A DNA stretch of 64,000 bases from Pseudomonas sp. CCI4.2 (GCF_034350045.1 NZ_CP133781.1:3520501-3584500); one strand, 5' to 3'; positions 9,098-17,461 are shown, counted from the stretch's first letter. The notes: generated from the sequence alone by a model not told the origin. Numbers and translations are program-made.

Positions 9098-9598
9098 CTA
9101 AATCGAAAGGCTAAACCGACAATCGTGCTCTGTGCCTTCTAACCGAGAGGTATGTCCAATCAAGAAGCCACAACGCTTGAGCACTTTTGCCGAGCCGATA
9201 TTTCCGGCATATACGTTGGCAACCAGTTGTTTAAGGTTCCAATGTAACTGCGCCTCTTGAACCAGATGCCTCACCGCCATTGTTGCCAGCCCCTGTCCGC
9301 AAGCGGTTTGAGCAATCCGATAACCGACTTCTGCCGACCGCTCGGCCATGTCGATGTCTTTCAGATTCGCTCGCCCCACTATGTTTCCGCCAAAATCTTC
9401 GATGACAAAGGGGTGCCAGGTTCCGGCGGCAAAACTGGATAAGTAATCCGCAATATGGTCAGTGACGCCCTGCACCGAGTAAAAAGCAGAACCGCGCGCG
9501 TCAATGTAGCGCTCGAACCATTCGCGATTGTCCACTTCAAAAGTCAGCAACGCCTCAGCGTCATTACTTTGCAGCATACGAATTCTGATGGGGCTCAT
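9098..9598 (-). CDS. GNAT-family N-acetyltransferase (RimJ/RimL-like)
   Basis: A 166-residue acetyl-CoA-dependent acyltransferase. It opens with the RimJ-like MSPIRIRMLQSNDAEAL and has the central strand GRANLKDID. The acetyl-CoA loop is in RIAQTACGQGLATMAVRHL, and the C-terminal VYAGNIGSAKVLKRCGF is the classic N-x-x-S-x-x-x-xxxxGF end of RimL-type proteins. Substrate unknown: ribosomal protein, amino acid or small amine. It stands alone on the minus strand. Confidence 0.9.
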   Translation of the reverse strand: MSPIRIRMLQSNDAEALLTFEVDNREWFERYIDARGSAFYSVQGVTDHIADYLSSFAAGTWHPFVIEDFGGNIVGRANLKDIDMAERSAEVGYRIAQTACGQGLATMAVRHLVQEAQLHWNLKQLVANVYAGNIGSAKVLKRCGFLIGHTSRLEGTEHDCRFSLSI

Positions 9599-9722
9599 AA
9601 GATCGATTCCTCTTTCTGGTACATGCTGCGTTCACCTGCTGGCGCTACTGGAAACCTGATGTCGAAAATCACGCTCAAAATAGATTAACGTCTTCATAAT
9701 CACCCCAATCAAAACGTCTTCT

Positions 9723-9998
9723 CTAAAAACTGATCCACAGCACAATCGTTGGGCTTTGGTGGCAGCTTGGCCAGATGAAGTCGGGCACCGGTATCTGGTC
9801 AAAGATACCAATCTGGCAAGTGCCGGGATACTGAGCGTCGTCGGTGATACCGCCCCTGATTACATAGCGGGCACCAGGGGTGAACTCACTGACGAAATCG
9901 ATCTTGCAAAAGCGGTCCCTATTAACCCTGCCCAACACCATTAACGGGATTGGTTTGCCCGCTTCATGACGCGAAAGCCGTCGGGTTTCGATATCTTG
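9723..9998 (-). pseudogene. Probable gene remnant, family not recognised
   Basis: A 92-codon open frame between a TAA (read on the minus strand, codon at 9999-10001) and a TAG. It has coding-like composition and ordered residues (RRLSRHEAGKPIPLMVLGRV, FTPGARYVIRGGITD, IFDQIPVPDFIWPS). The only ATG (9941) lies inside this coherent stretch, which suggests a gene that lost its 5' part. I cannot name the family. The rest of the 9.6-10.1 kb gap shows nothing else convincing. Confidence 0.35.
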
Positions 9999-10097
9999 TT
10001 ACTGACCGATAACAGTTCCCGACCTTGAGCCGACACCGACAACCTGCCGAACTTGCAGCAGGAGCGAGCCTAGGTACAGCTGTTTCATGTCGTGCAT

Positions 10098-10688
10098 TCA
10101 ATAAGGCACCCCATCCGCTCGTTGACGTCTCAAAGCCTGCGCATACCACTCAAACTCATCCAGGAATCTGTTCATCTGTTTGGTGGTGTGCTCTTCCTTG
10201 GGCTGTCCATCATTGGCCAAGGCATCGCCGATATACGGAATGGAAAACAGGCTGGGAATGCTCGGCATGCCCAATTCTCCCAGAATCATGCGCAGTTGCA
10301 TGGCGGCCCGCACGCCGCCAAACCCTCCGGCGGAATAACAGGTGATCGCGGAAGGGCGCCACATGTATTCCTCAAGAAAGTGGTCGAGCAGATTTTTCAA
10401 CGCTGGCGGAACCCCGTGATTGTATTCCGCGCTCACCAGCAGGAAGCCATCGGCGCGGCGGTAAAGCGTGGCGAGTTGCTCTAGTTCAGCCGGTGCCGAG
10501 CCTTTTGGGTATTCCTTATACATGCGGTCCAACAGAGGCAAGCGAGTCACCATGGGATCGACGAGGACCGCCTCGTGTCCCCGCTTTTCAAGCGCAGTCA
10601 AAAGTAAGCGAGCGGCTTTGATGCCTTGACGGTCGGAACGCACGGAGCCCAGCAATACAGCGATGGTCAGGCGCGAGGTGTCGGTCAT
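10098..10688 (-). CDS. NADPH-dependent FMN reductase
   Basis: A 196-residue flavodoxin-like NAD(P)H:FMN/quinone oxidoreductase. The FMN phosphate loop is AVLLGSVRSDRQGIK (about 10-24), and the second flavin motif SAEYNHGVPPALKNLLDH (about 85-102) is the hallmark of the FMN_red family. It may reduce FMN, quinones, azo compounds or chromate. It stands alone; the ATG at 10688 gives a standard family N terminus. A long gene-poor accessory zone begins just upstream. Confidence 0.9.
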   Translation of the reverse strand: MTDTSRLTIAVLLGSVRSDRQGIKAARLLLTALEKRGHEAVLVDPMVTRLPLLDRMYKEYPKGSAPAELEQLATLYRRADGFLLVSAEYNHGVPPALKNLLDHFLEEYMWRPSAITCYSAGGFGGVRAAMQLRMILGELGMPSIPSLFSIPYIGDALANDGQPKEEHTTKQMNRFLDEFEWYAQALRRQRADGVPY

Positions 10689-10842
10689 GGTGTGGGCTCC
10701 TGGATAAGTGAATCGTGCTACGCAATCGATCCACTATAGGCCCTATGGTGCAGCGTGGTATTGAGGGGGGCCGTAGCGCCTGCTCGCCAACAAGTTAACT
10801 CTCATCAAACACGGCATAACCCATTGAACTACGAATATTAAT

Positions 10843-10973
10843 TGTAGGAGCTGGCTTGCTCGTGATAGAGCGCGAAGCGGTCATAATGGGTTGTCTCGGT
10901 CTCAATTGAAAGAACTGAGTCGCTGATTTTACGACTGCTGCGCAGCCGATCGCGAGCAAGCCCGCTCCTACAG
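10843..10973. repeat. REP inverted pair
   Basis: TGTAGGAGCTGGCTTGCTCG at the left and CGAGCAAGCCCGCTCCTACA at the right form a large imperfect inverted repeat, with GCGAAGCGG-type sequence between. This is a second REP type, distinct from the ACGTGTTGGC type. Confidence 0.75.
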
Positions 10974-11316
10974 TTGCCCGGTGTTTGCTGCGCGACAGCG
11001 CGGCGTCTGGACGACGGGCTCCCTATTATCAAACTACTTTTTAATTTTTTATAAACAAAGGTTGGCGCTGGGTTTCATACGTATATTAGGCCTCAGTGTT
11101 GCTGAAAAAAATGGTTCGCTTTTACAGCGAGGCACCTTTTTAACATCGGAGCGCCGAACCGCAAAAAAGACAACCCAAAACGCTTGCCCCGTCATGCGGG
11201 CCCTCGCTTAGGTCACTCCGGCGTTGCTCTGGGGGGCGCCATGAGCGGCCACTTCTGGCCGCGCACGGCATCCTTGCATCCTTGCATCGTTAACCCTGCG
11301 CAACGTTGCGTTCGGT

Positions 11317-11400
11317 CGCATGGTTTCACGAGGCCTCTTTCCGAAATTTGATATTCAATTCACAGGCGATCTATTGGCGGGCGATCATCTGTAAGAGCCA
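11317..11400 (+). repeat. Dispersed ~80-bp repeat, copy 1
   Basis: GCATGGTTTCACGAGGCC, then AATTTGAT, TTCAATTCAC, GGCGATCTAT and GGCGGGCGA, running into a GTAAGAGCCA REP arm. Matching copies are at 52364-52446 (same strand) and 38671-38742 (opposite strand). All three run into a REP arm at the same end. Confidence 0.75.
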
Positions 11401-11483
11401 GGCCGCCCGCGACCTCGACGGCGTCGGCGCCAATGGCCGGATTTTTTTGTTGCGTTAGGGTGTCGTGGAAGGGCGGGCGGTTC

Positions 11484-11690
11484 ATGAGAGTTGTCGCGAG
11501 CAGCAAGGCTGAGGTCGATAGAGCGAATGCCGCAGCGATGAAAAGTGGGGCTACCGACGATGGAACTCCTGGGGCGCGTCTGCAGTATGATCCTAACTAT
11601 TCGCCGCCAATGTCCTTGATCCCTAAGGTTACATCCCTGAGATTGCCTACAAGAATTGGCGGCGCGGAGTGAATAATGTATGGCTTGAAG
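11484..11690 (+). pseudogene. VOC (glyoxalase-like) protein, C-terminal remnant
   Basis: In one frame the DNA encodes ASSKAEVDRANAAAMKSG followed by DDGTPGARLQYDPNYS, the end of a VOC/glyoxalase protein. The homology then jumps to another frame, reading FAANVLDP-stop-GYIPEIAYKN, the family's last strand (compare AANVLDPDGYxxE). So there is a frameshift near 11600, a nonsense codon near 11628 and no N-terminal half. It lies on the edge of the accessory island. Confidence 0.65.
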
Positions 11691-12179
11691 TGATTTTACA
11701 GCCGGTACTCCTAAAGTACCCTGTGTTTGGTGAACGACAGCGCAGCGTCGGATGGGAAGGTATCTCTTAAAGAAGTCTCGATGTTTGGCAATCTTATGAA
11801 ATAGTGTCCACGCATAACTCGGTGAAACGCCCAGTAAGCTTTCACCTGATATCTAAAGGAAATGTCCATAAACCAAGCAGCAATTGTCAGTACTGACGTA
11901 GAAAATGTGTGCTTTCATGTAGTTGCTCACGATAGCAAAGATTCTTAACCACTATCTACAAACTATCGCAACGCGGTGCTGGCTTTTTGATATTCTCAGG
12001 CCTATGCTGCCTCCACAGACTTAGCAGTAAGCTGTAGAGTTCGAAATTAATGCATTTTGTCGGATTTATTATGCTGATGGTTCGGATCACTGACTTTGTC
12101 GAAGATGTTAAGTACTGCCTATCTTGTGCTATATCAATGCATTCTTTTGGCGTAATTGCTAATGCGTAAAGAGTTTAAT

Positions 12180-13436
12180 ATGGATATTTTATCTGATACA
12201 CCACAGAAAAAAATCTGCTTTGTGGTTATGGGTTTCGGTAAAAAGACAGATCACAAAACGGGTAGATTGTTAAATCTAGATGCAACCTATCATGAGATAA
12301 TAAAACCAGCCGTTGAAGAACTAGGCATAAAATGTATTAGAGCTGATGAAATTAATCACTCAGGTGTTATAGATAAAGAAATGTACGGCCTTTTGCTTTC
12401 TGCCGATGTCGTCATAGCAGATATTTCAACGAGCAATTCAAACGCGATATACGAATTGGGTGTTCGACATGCGTTAAAGAAAAACACTACAATAATAATG
12501 TCTGAAAAGTCTGGAATTCTGCATTTTGATTTGAATCACATAGCTACTATTCAATACGAGCATTTAGGTGAGGATATAGGATGCTCGGAAGCTAGAAAGG
12601 TTAAGCTTCGATTAGTAGAGTTATTAAAAACTACATTGACTTCTAATGAGGTGGATAGTCCTGTCTATACTTACATTCCCAATCTTCGCGTGCCTCAACT
12701 AACTAGTGAAGAGGTAGTACGATTAGTTGAATACTCCATCGAAGCAGAAAAAGATTGGCGTCGCATTTTTGGGAGTGCGGAGGCCGCCCTCACAAATGGC
12801 GAGTTTAATGAAGCCAAGAACCTATATCAGGCAGCGCTTTCGCTAAGGCCAAAAGATGAATACCTGATACAACGGTTGACGCTTTGTACTTATAAAGCGG
12901 AGATGCCTAGTGTGACAATGGCATGTATGAATGCCATGATCATATTGTCTGATTTAAACCCGGATGAAAGTAATGATCCCGAAACCACGGGGCTTGCTGG
13001 AGCAATTCATAAAAATATTTGGCGAGAAACCAACAAGGTGGAGTTTTTGGATGGAGCAATAGCGTTCTATAATCGGGGTTTTACGATTAAGAAAGATTAT
13101 TATAATGGAGAGAATCTCGCAATTTGTTATTTGGAGAAAGCTAGCTTCTTGAAATTGAAAGATCTGTCAGACAAAGATTACTATGTTTATGAGTATTCTG
13201 CAAAAAAGACTTTTGAGGCTGTCTTCGAAATCGTTCGTAGGATAATTGAGTCAGAAAATTTTATTGAGAGAAATGATAAAAAATGGGTCTATGCGAGCGC
13301 AGCAAAATCCTCAGAATTTTTGGGGTATACGGAACAGCATATTTTATATACTGAGAAATTTAAGTCATTGTCTGATAACGCTTGGGACTTAGAAACATTT
13401 AATAAAAATGCTATCGTTAGTAAGGTCATTGAATAA
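12180..13436 (+). CDS. Deoxyribosyltransferase-like (DRHyd/TIR-like) + TPR protein
   Basis: A 418-residue two-part protein. The N-terminal domain (about 11-150) opens with KKICFVVMGFGKK, has a conserved RADEINHSGVIDKEMY block, and carries ADVVIADIST with NAIYELGVRHALKK. The last is the acidic nucleotide-ribose motif of the nucleoside-deoxyribosyltransferase/TIR-like superfamily (candidate catalytic E92). From about 195 a helical region shows TPR units (NGEFNEAKNLYQAALSLRP), and DPETTGLAGAIHKNIW with DYYNGENLAICYLEKA resembles the TPR-S/TRAF-binding-like sensor domain described with prokaryotic conflict systems. ATG 12180 has AAAGAG at good spacing; starts at 12162 and 12156 are alternatives. 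AT-rich. It overlaps the next gene by 29 bases. Probable role: sensor or effector in a defence module. Confidence 0.8.
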   Translation: MDILSDTPQKKICFVVMGFGKKTDHKTGRLLNLDATYHEIIKPAVEELGIKCIRADEINHSGVIDKEMYGLLLSADVVIADISTSNSNAIYELGVRHALKKNTTIIMSEKSGILHFDLNHIATIQYEHLGEDIGCSEARKVKLRLVELLKTTLTSNEVDSPVYTYIPNLRVPQLTSEEVVRLVEYSIEAEKDWRRIFGSAEAALTNGEFNEAKNLYQAALSLRPKDEYLIQRLTLCTYKAEMPSVTMACMNAMIILSDLNPDESNDPETTGLAGAIHKNIWRETNKVEFLDGAIAFYNRGFTIKKDYYNGENLAICYLEKASFLKLKDLSDKDYYVYEYSAKKTFEAVFEIVRRIIESENFIERNDKKWVYASAAKSSEFLGYTEQHILYTEKFKSLSDNAWDLETFNKNAIVSKVIE

Positions 13437-13842
13437 AGTGAGTAAAAATTATAGTGTTTTTATTAGTCATCGATGGGATTATGGCAATCAATTAATTTCT
13501 TTAAAAAATCTCCTGAATAAGGAGGAGGGCTTGATTGCATCCTATGAAGAGGTGACGGTAGAACAGCCTATAAACTCAGAAAATTCCAGCTATATAAAAG
13601 GGGTTTTAAAAGGGAAAATACTCAACTCGGACGTTTTTATTGTAGTTGCGGGTATGTATACAGCTTACAGCGATTGGATGGAGTGGGAAATAAATACGGC
13701 TGTGAAAAATAATATTCCTGTTCTAGGTATCAAACCAAGATCTGCAAAGCGAATACCGTCGTTAGTTTCAAATAACGCTACAGAAATCGTAGGTTGGTAT
13801 ACGCCGTCTATAGTGTTTGCTATCAGAAAGTTAGCAAAGTAA
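13408..13842 (+). CDS. ThsB-like (MTH538) TIR-domain protein
   Basis: A single TIR-like domain of 144 residues. It opens with NYSVFISHRWDYGNQL, has the central KILNSDVFIVVAGMYTAYS, then DWMEWEINTA with candidate catalytic acids (E92/E94), and ends with PVLGIKPRSAKRIPS and TEIVGWYTPSIVFAIRK. This is the pattern of the MTH538/ThsB family, whose Thoeris members turn NAD+ into a cyclic nucleotide signal upon infection. It overlaps the upstream TPR gene by 29 bases, so the pair is almost surely co-expressed. A GTG at 13438, after the upstream stop, is an alternative start giving 134 residues. No ThsA-like gene is adjacent. Confidence 0.85.
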   Translation: MLSLVRSLNKVSKNYSVFISHRWDYGNQLISLKNLLNKEEGLIASYEEVTVEQPINSENSSYIKGVLKGKILNSDVFIVVAGMYTAYSDWMEWEINTAVKNNIPVLGIKPRSAKRIPSLVSNNATEIVGWYTPSIVFAIRKLAK

Positions 13843-13963
13843 ATGTACTTTTAAGGCTGGTATACTATGCGGATCTTTAGCTATCTGGGACTTTACTTAG
13901 TTTGGCTTGGCAGTTGAGCATGACGCTTGTGCAAGTATGTATTTTTGAATACTATTCATACAC

Positions 13964-13994
13964 GACTGTATTTGCGTCTAACGCCAATACAGTC
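13964..13994. terminator. Hairpin between convergent TIR genes
   Basis: GACTGTATT...GCG (13964-13976) pairs with CGC...AATACAGTC (13982-13994), with one mismatch and a 5-base loop. It lies in the gap between two convergent genes. With no T-run on either side, it is a bidirectional stem rather than a classic terminator. Confidence 0.45.
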
Positions 13995-14014
13995 ATGGTG
14001 ATTGTTGGCTCATT

Positions 14015-14845
14015 TTAGAACGGTATATCTTCATCTATGTGGGCATTTGCAGAGCTATCAATGACCTCGTAAGTAAGCTCTTCAAGTTCATCAAGTAATG
14101 TAGTCATGGAGGTCGATGTGCCCCGATACCTTTTAGCAATAAATTTTATCGGACTTGACATGTCTTTCATTATGTCCAGTGATTCCTGGTAGCCCCCGAT
14201 AGTATTTGCGTCGTTATAATGTAACTTTATAAACGTTTCAAGAATACTTTCTATCACTTTAGGTGGGAATGGTTGACCCGTTTGTCTTGATGCAGCGCGC
14301 GATAAAAGTAGTATTTCATCTAACACTTCTCTATCAGCTCTCACTGGTCCATCAATTATTGTAATAGAGGAAAGAATTTCACTGATTTTTTCTTCAAGGT
14401 CCGGCCACCATTTGTCAAATACAACGTCAAGCGTTTTCGTCGGGAGTTTTTGATCGCCCAGTCTGCTATTAATAACGGTTATTAGTTTGTGGAAATCTAA
14501 CCTAGTAAATTCTGTCGTCTGAAATTGCTTCAATGGACCTGCGAGGTCAGTATTGTTTATGCCGAATAAGATAGGGCATACAAAAGACTTATCTAAACTT
14601 TTGGATAACGCTCCTGCTTCAAAAAGCAACCAATCACTGTGGATGTTATCCCTCGTTACGCATAAAATTCCTAGCTCGGCGCTTGAAAGTTCTTTGGCGA
14701 TGTCGCTTGCCCAGCGGCCACCTTTTTCAATATCCGAAGGCGTAAAATATGGCGTCACCAACTGTAGTACTCCAGGAAGCCAGTCTCGGATAGATTCTCC
14801 TAGGCGCTTGCTAACGGGGCCGGACCAACTGATAAATACCTTCAT
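14015..14845 (-). CDS. TIR-domain protein with helical C-terminal extension
   Basis: A 276-residue protein. The N-terminal TIR domain (about 1-130) starts with MKVFISWSGPVSKRLGESI and has YFTPSDIEKGGRWASDIAKEL. It continues to CVTRDN and SDWLLFEAGALSK, where E76 matches the NADase glutamate of prokaryotic TIRs. The rest (about 150-276) is helical with no recognised domain and an acidic tail (NAHIDEDIPF). It is AT-rich like its neighbours and convergent with the ThsB-like gene, so it is a separate transcript. Such TIR proteins often deplete NAD+ in abortive-infection defence; that role is inferred. Confidence 0.85.
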   Translation of the reverse strand: MKVFISWSGPVSKRLGESIRDWLPGVLQLVTPYFTPSDIEKGGRWASDIAKELSSAELGILCVTRDNIHSDWLLFEAGALSKSLDKSFVCPILFGINNTDLAGPLKQFQTTEFTRLDFHKLITVINSRLGDQKLPTKTLDVVFDKWWPDLEEKISEILSSITIIDGPVRADREVLDEILLLSRAASRQTGQPFPPKVIESILETFIKLHYNDANTIGGYQESLDIMKDMSSPIKFIAKRYRGTSTSMTTLLDELEELTYEVIDSSANAHIDEDIPF

Positions 14846-15192
14846 GAATTATTCCGCGGTGAAATTTCTAGTCGATGGTAGATGGTCGGCTTAATTTTTA
14901 GAAAGTTTGACTCTTTAGTAGTTGGGGAAAATAAGCCGCTATTCTGTTGTTGCCCGTCAAGACGTATACGGCGATCACCAGTTTATTCTAATATCTAAGT
15001 GTTACCTAAATGCAGCGTTTGCTTTATAGTCTTTAGTTTCTGAGTTATAGCTGAATTGACCTTGAGAACTTCTGCTAGAGACTTATAGTAGTGTGGTTTC
15101 GGATCCTTGTATTGATACAGTTAATGCCTTGATTTTGGTTAGCAAGGCATTCATTTGTTGTTTCGGGATTCGAGCGGATGTCTGCCGTTACT
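14846..15192. other. AT-rich gap with a possible gene fragment
   Basis: No intact gene. On the minus strand, 14995-15120 is an open frame with protein-like content (QYKDPKPHYYKSLAEVLKV followed by a Lys-rich helix ending LHLGNT) but no ATG or ribosome site, so it may be a fragment of an unknown gene. AATGCCTTG (15123-15131) and CAAGGCATT (15143-15151) form a hairpin just beyond it. Confidence 0.35.
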
Positions 15193-15606
15193 CTATTTCA
15201 CTTTGTCTTGATACTCCATAAATGCTCGGCGAAACATCATGGGATTCGAAATTCCTGGAATAGGTGCCTGAGGGTTTCCGGCGCCAGATATTATGAGTGT
15301 TCCAAAATCAAACAGTCTGCCTAGTATTCCTTGGTTCACCTGAAGGCTTTCCACTTTAGATATAGTCAGTTCTATTGATTTTCTGCGTATGAAACCGAAT
15401 TTGGCAATTACTCTTTTGTTGGTAAAAGCTAGCTCCGTCGATAGGTACCGAACTATTGCGACAATCCAAAGTAAAACCCCCACAAATGCAAATGGAAGTA
15501 GAATCAGACCCATAATGAATAGTGGCGACAGAGACCATAAGCTAATTTTCCCTGTGTAAATCACCAATTCATCTTTTATCAACGTGTTTTTAATGTAGCT
15601 TGACAT
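15193..15606 (-). CDS. PH-domain-like (YdbT/bPH2-type) membrane protein
   Basis: A 137-residue protein. A short N-terminal stretch (MSSYIKNTLIKDELVIYTGK) leads to two close hydrophobic segments (about 20-60: SLWSLSPLFIMGLILLPFAFV and VLLWIVAIV). A bacterial PH-like beta domain follows, with TNKRVIAKFGFIRRKSIELT, ISKVESLQVNQGILGRLFDF and GTLIISGAG. The family is membrane-associated and of unclear function. ATG 15606 is preferred: AAAGGGA lies four bases upstream, whereas the ATG ten codons earlier has no ribosome site. It is part of the AT-rich island; a link to the TIR genes is only positional. Confidence 0.82.
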   Translation of the reverse strand: MSSYIKNTLIKDELVIYTGKISLWSLSPLFIMGLILLPFAFVGVLLWIVAIVRYLSTELAFTNKRVIAKFGFIRRKSIELTISKVESLQVNQGILGRLFDFGTLIISGAGNPQAPIPGISNPMMFRRAFMEYQDKVK

Positions 15607-16244
15607 AAAATCCCTTTCTCGCTGGTTGTGCTGCATGATTACAGTGGTCGATAAATATGCGGTCTAGTGTAAGGCAGAATTCTGCAAAATGATCCTCTGC
15701 GCAAAGCTGAGGTGCATTAGTTATGAAGGCAGAAGCTAAAGTCACGTTTATTTGCTAGTGGCGCAAAGCTACTATACTTTATGAGTTTTGGCTACTGGCC
15801 GATTGGGTGGATTAAGTTCAGCGATTGCCGTGTGTTCCAAACTCTTCGCCCGTTCCAACATTCCCTACCGCATCGGGCACCAACCTCAGCCCATGTAGGA
15901 GAGCGTCGTCATACATCGTGCGAAAGAGATCCAACCAGCAGCGGTCTTTGCCGGGCATAGTTTGGGCTAGCACCTCTTGGGACTACCGCTGATCGAAAGA
16001 TCAGGAACACGCTTGCCCGCATGATCGTGAAGTGGGCCCAATGGCTGCTTCGGGTCCCACGGAAATATTGGGTTGCTGTTATTACGACTGCGGTGCAGGA
16101 CCAGACGCGAGCAAGTTCGCACAATTGCATTGTGTTATCGGCCCAACAGCTTATCGTCGGAGAAGGGGCGGAATGTCCTACAGGAAGGGGGTGAGGTGTA
16201 AATTGTTGCCTAGTTAAACTAGGCTCACGCCCTGCTATATCAAC
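15607..16244. other. Gene-poor right flank of the island
   Basis: No intact gene. A 38-codon open frame at 15785-15898 (…AVCSKLFARSNIPYRIGHQP) looks like the 3' end of an unknown gene. A degraded REP pair (CACGCTTGCCCGCATGATCG near 15999 and GACGCGAGCAAGTTCGC near 16104) follows. Base composition returns to the GC-rich host pattern through this stretch. Confidence 0.4.
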
Positions 16245-16766
16245 ATGTATGTAGCCGGTTTTTTGAACGCACACATTCCATCCGCCATCGAGATTCATCG
16301 CTTCGAACAGCCCGATCAACAGGCCGTGATTGACGTCATTCTGACCATTCAACGCGAAAAGTTTGGCATTCCGATCACGGTCGATGATCAGCCAGACTTG
16401 AAAGCCATTCCCGAGTTTTACCAATCTGGAACGGATGATTTTTGGGTCGCAAAAGCAAACGGCATTGTCGTCGGCACAATAGGGTTGAAGGACATCGGTT
16501 CTGGCCAGACGGCGTTGCGCAAGATGTTTGTCGCGACACCGTTTCGCTGGCGTGAGTACGGTGTCGCTGCGTTGTTGTTACAGCGGCTTTTGGCCGATTC
16601 CTATGACAACGGTGTGCGAAATATTTTCCTCGGTACAACGGCGAAATTTCTCGCGGCGCATCGTTTTTATGAGTAGCACGGTTTCAGCGAAATCAGCAAA
16701 GAGGACTTGCCCGCGAGCGTTCCGCTGATGGTTGTTGATACGCGCTTTTACAGCCTGAAACGCTAG
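16245..16766 (+). pseudogene. GNAT acetyltransferase with in-frame amber stop
   Basis: The GNAT frame runs from 16245 to a TAG at 16674-16676, right after TTAKFLAAHRFYE. The same frame continues HGFSEISKEDLPASVPLM to a TAG at 16764-16766. GNAT proteins of this type have an unbroken FYE(K/R)HGF near the C terminus, so a single sense codon became a stop. The acetyl-CoA region (MFVATPFRWREYGVAALLLQ) is present but altered. The product would lose about 29 C-terminal residues and probably its fold. Confidence 0.8.
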
Positions 16767-16782
16767 CCAGTCGCCCCACCCA

Positions 16783-17408
16783 TTACGAAAAATAACCAGG
16801 CTGGTCAATATCAGCGATCAGTCCGTGATGTGTTGGCTTCCACTCCAGCAGTGTTTGGGTGTGTTGGCTTGAGGTCGGGCTGTCCATGCCTGCGCACACC
16901 TTGAACCAACCAAAATGCTCGGCGGCTTCATCGGGAGGTTGCTGACGACGGGCTGTTTCAGACGTCGACCAATCACCTCGGCGATGTCTTTGAATGGCAC
17001 GCCTTCTTCGCCGATAGCGCGGTAGCGGGCTCCGGCGGCACCGTGTTCGATGGCTAGCCGGTAGAGGTTCGCCGCGTCGAGGCGATGCACGGCGGGCCAG
17101 CGGTTGAGCCCGTCGCCGATGTAGCACGCAGCAACGGTTTTCCGGGCAAGCGCAATCAACAGCGGGATAAACCCGTGATCGCCTTCGCCGTGCGCCGTAT
17201 GGATCACCGCCTCGCAGGCCGCCGCACCGTCGCGAAGGCGTTGCACATCCTCCAGCGAGCCATGCTGGATGTCAGTACCCATCGCGTTGAGTGCGGCGGC
17301 GCCCGCCTCTGATCGCGTCAGCCCCATTACGCGGTGACCCGCTTTAAGAAGCTGTTGCACCACCGCAGATCCGACAAAACCCGTTGCTCCAGTCACAAGG
17401 ATACGCAT
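16783..17408 (-). pseudogene. NAD-dependent epimerase/dehydratase (SDR) with deletion and frameshift
   Basis: The 5' part is a good extended-SDR start ([20 protein letters not shown]). After VIHTAH it jumps straight to [16 protein letters not shown], losing the roughly 100-residue catalytic middle of a ~290-residue family. A later frameshift (near 16940) moves the true C terminus ([19 protein letters not shown]…ADIDQPGYFS) into another frame. It therefore cannot encode a working reductase. It is divergent from an AraC gene that is also internally deleted. Confidence 0.85.
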
Positions 17409-17461
17409 CGCTAATCCCCTTGGTTAATGATGACCGATGCTCAAGTCTAGGCGCGGGATTG

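Larger units (their letters stand above)
10738..12179. other. Gene-poor left flank of the AT-rich island
   Basis: About 1.4 kb without an intact gene. It contains a REP pair (10843-10973), a GC-rich repeat block (about 11180-11230, similar to 52310-52360), a dispersed repeat copy (11317-11400) and a VOC gene remnant (about 11480-11690). From about 11.7 kb the sequence becomes visibly AT-rich, marking entry into DNA of different origin. Confidence 0.7.

Noticed and set aside
12180..14845. Complete Thoeris system
   Set aside because: A ThsB-like protein is present, but no ThsA (SIR2 or membrane NAD effector with SLOG/Macro domain) is found nearby; the partner is a different TPR protein.
15122..15152. 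Terminator for the PH-domain gene
   Set aside because: The hairpin is good but lacks a T-run on the gene's strand and could serve either side, so it is noted only within the gap entry.
10700..16300. Prophage or transposon origin of the AT-rich island
   Set aside because: No integrase, transposase, structural phage gene, tRNA or flanking direct repeat was found by eye.
15909..16424. 171-residue minus-strand ORF
   Set aside because: Runs through degraded REP sequence and antisense to the GNAT pseudogene; no motifs, and low-complexity Arg/Ser-rich translation.
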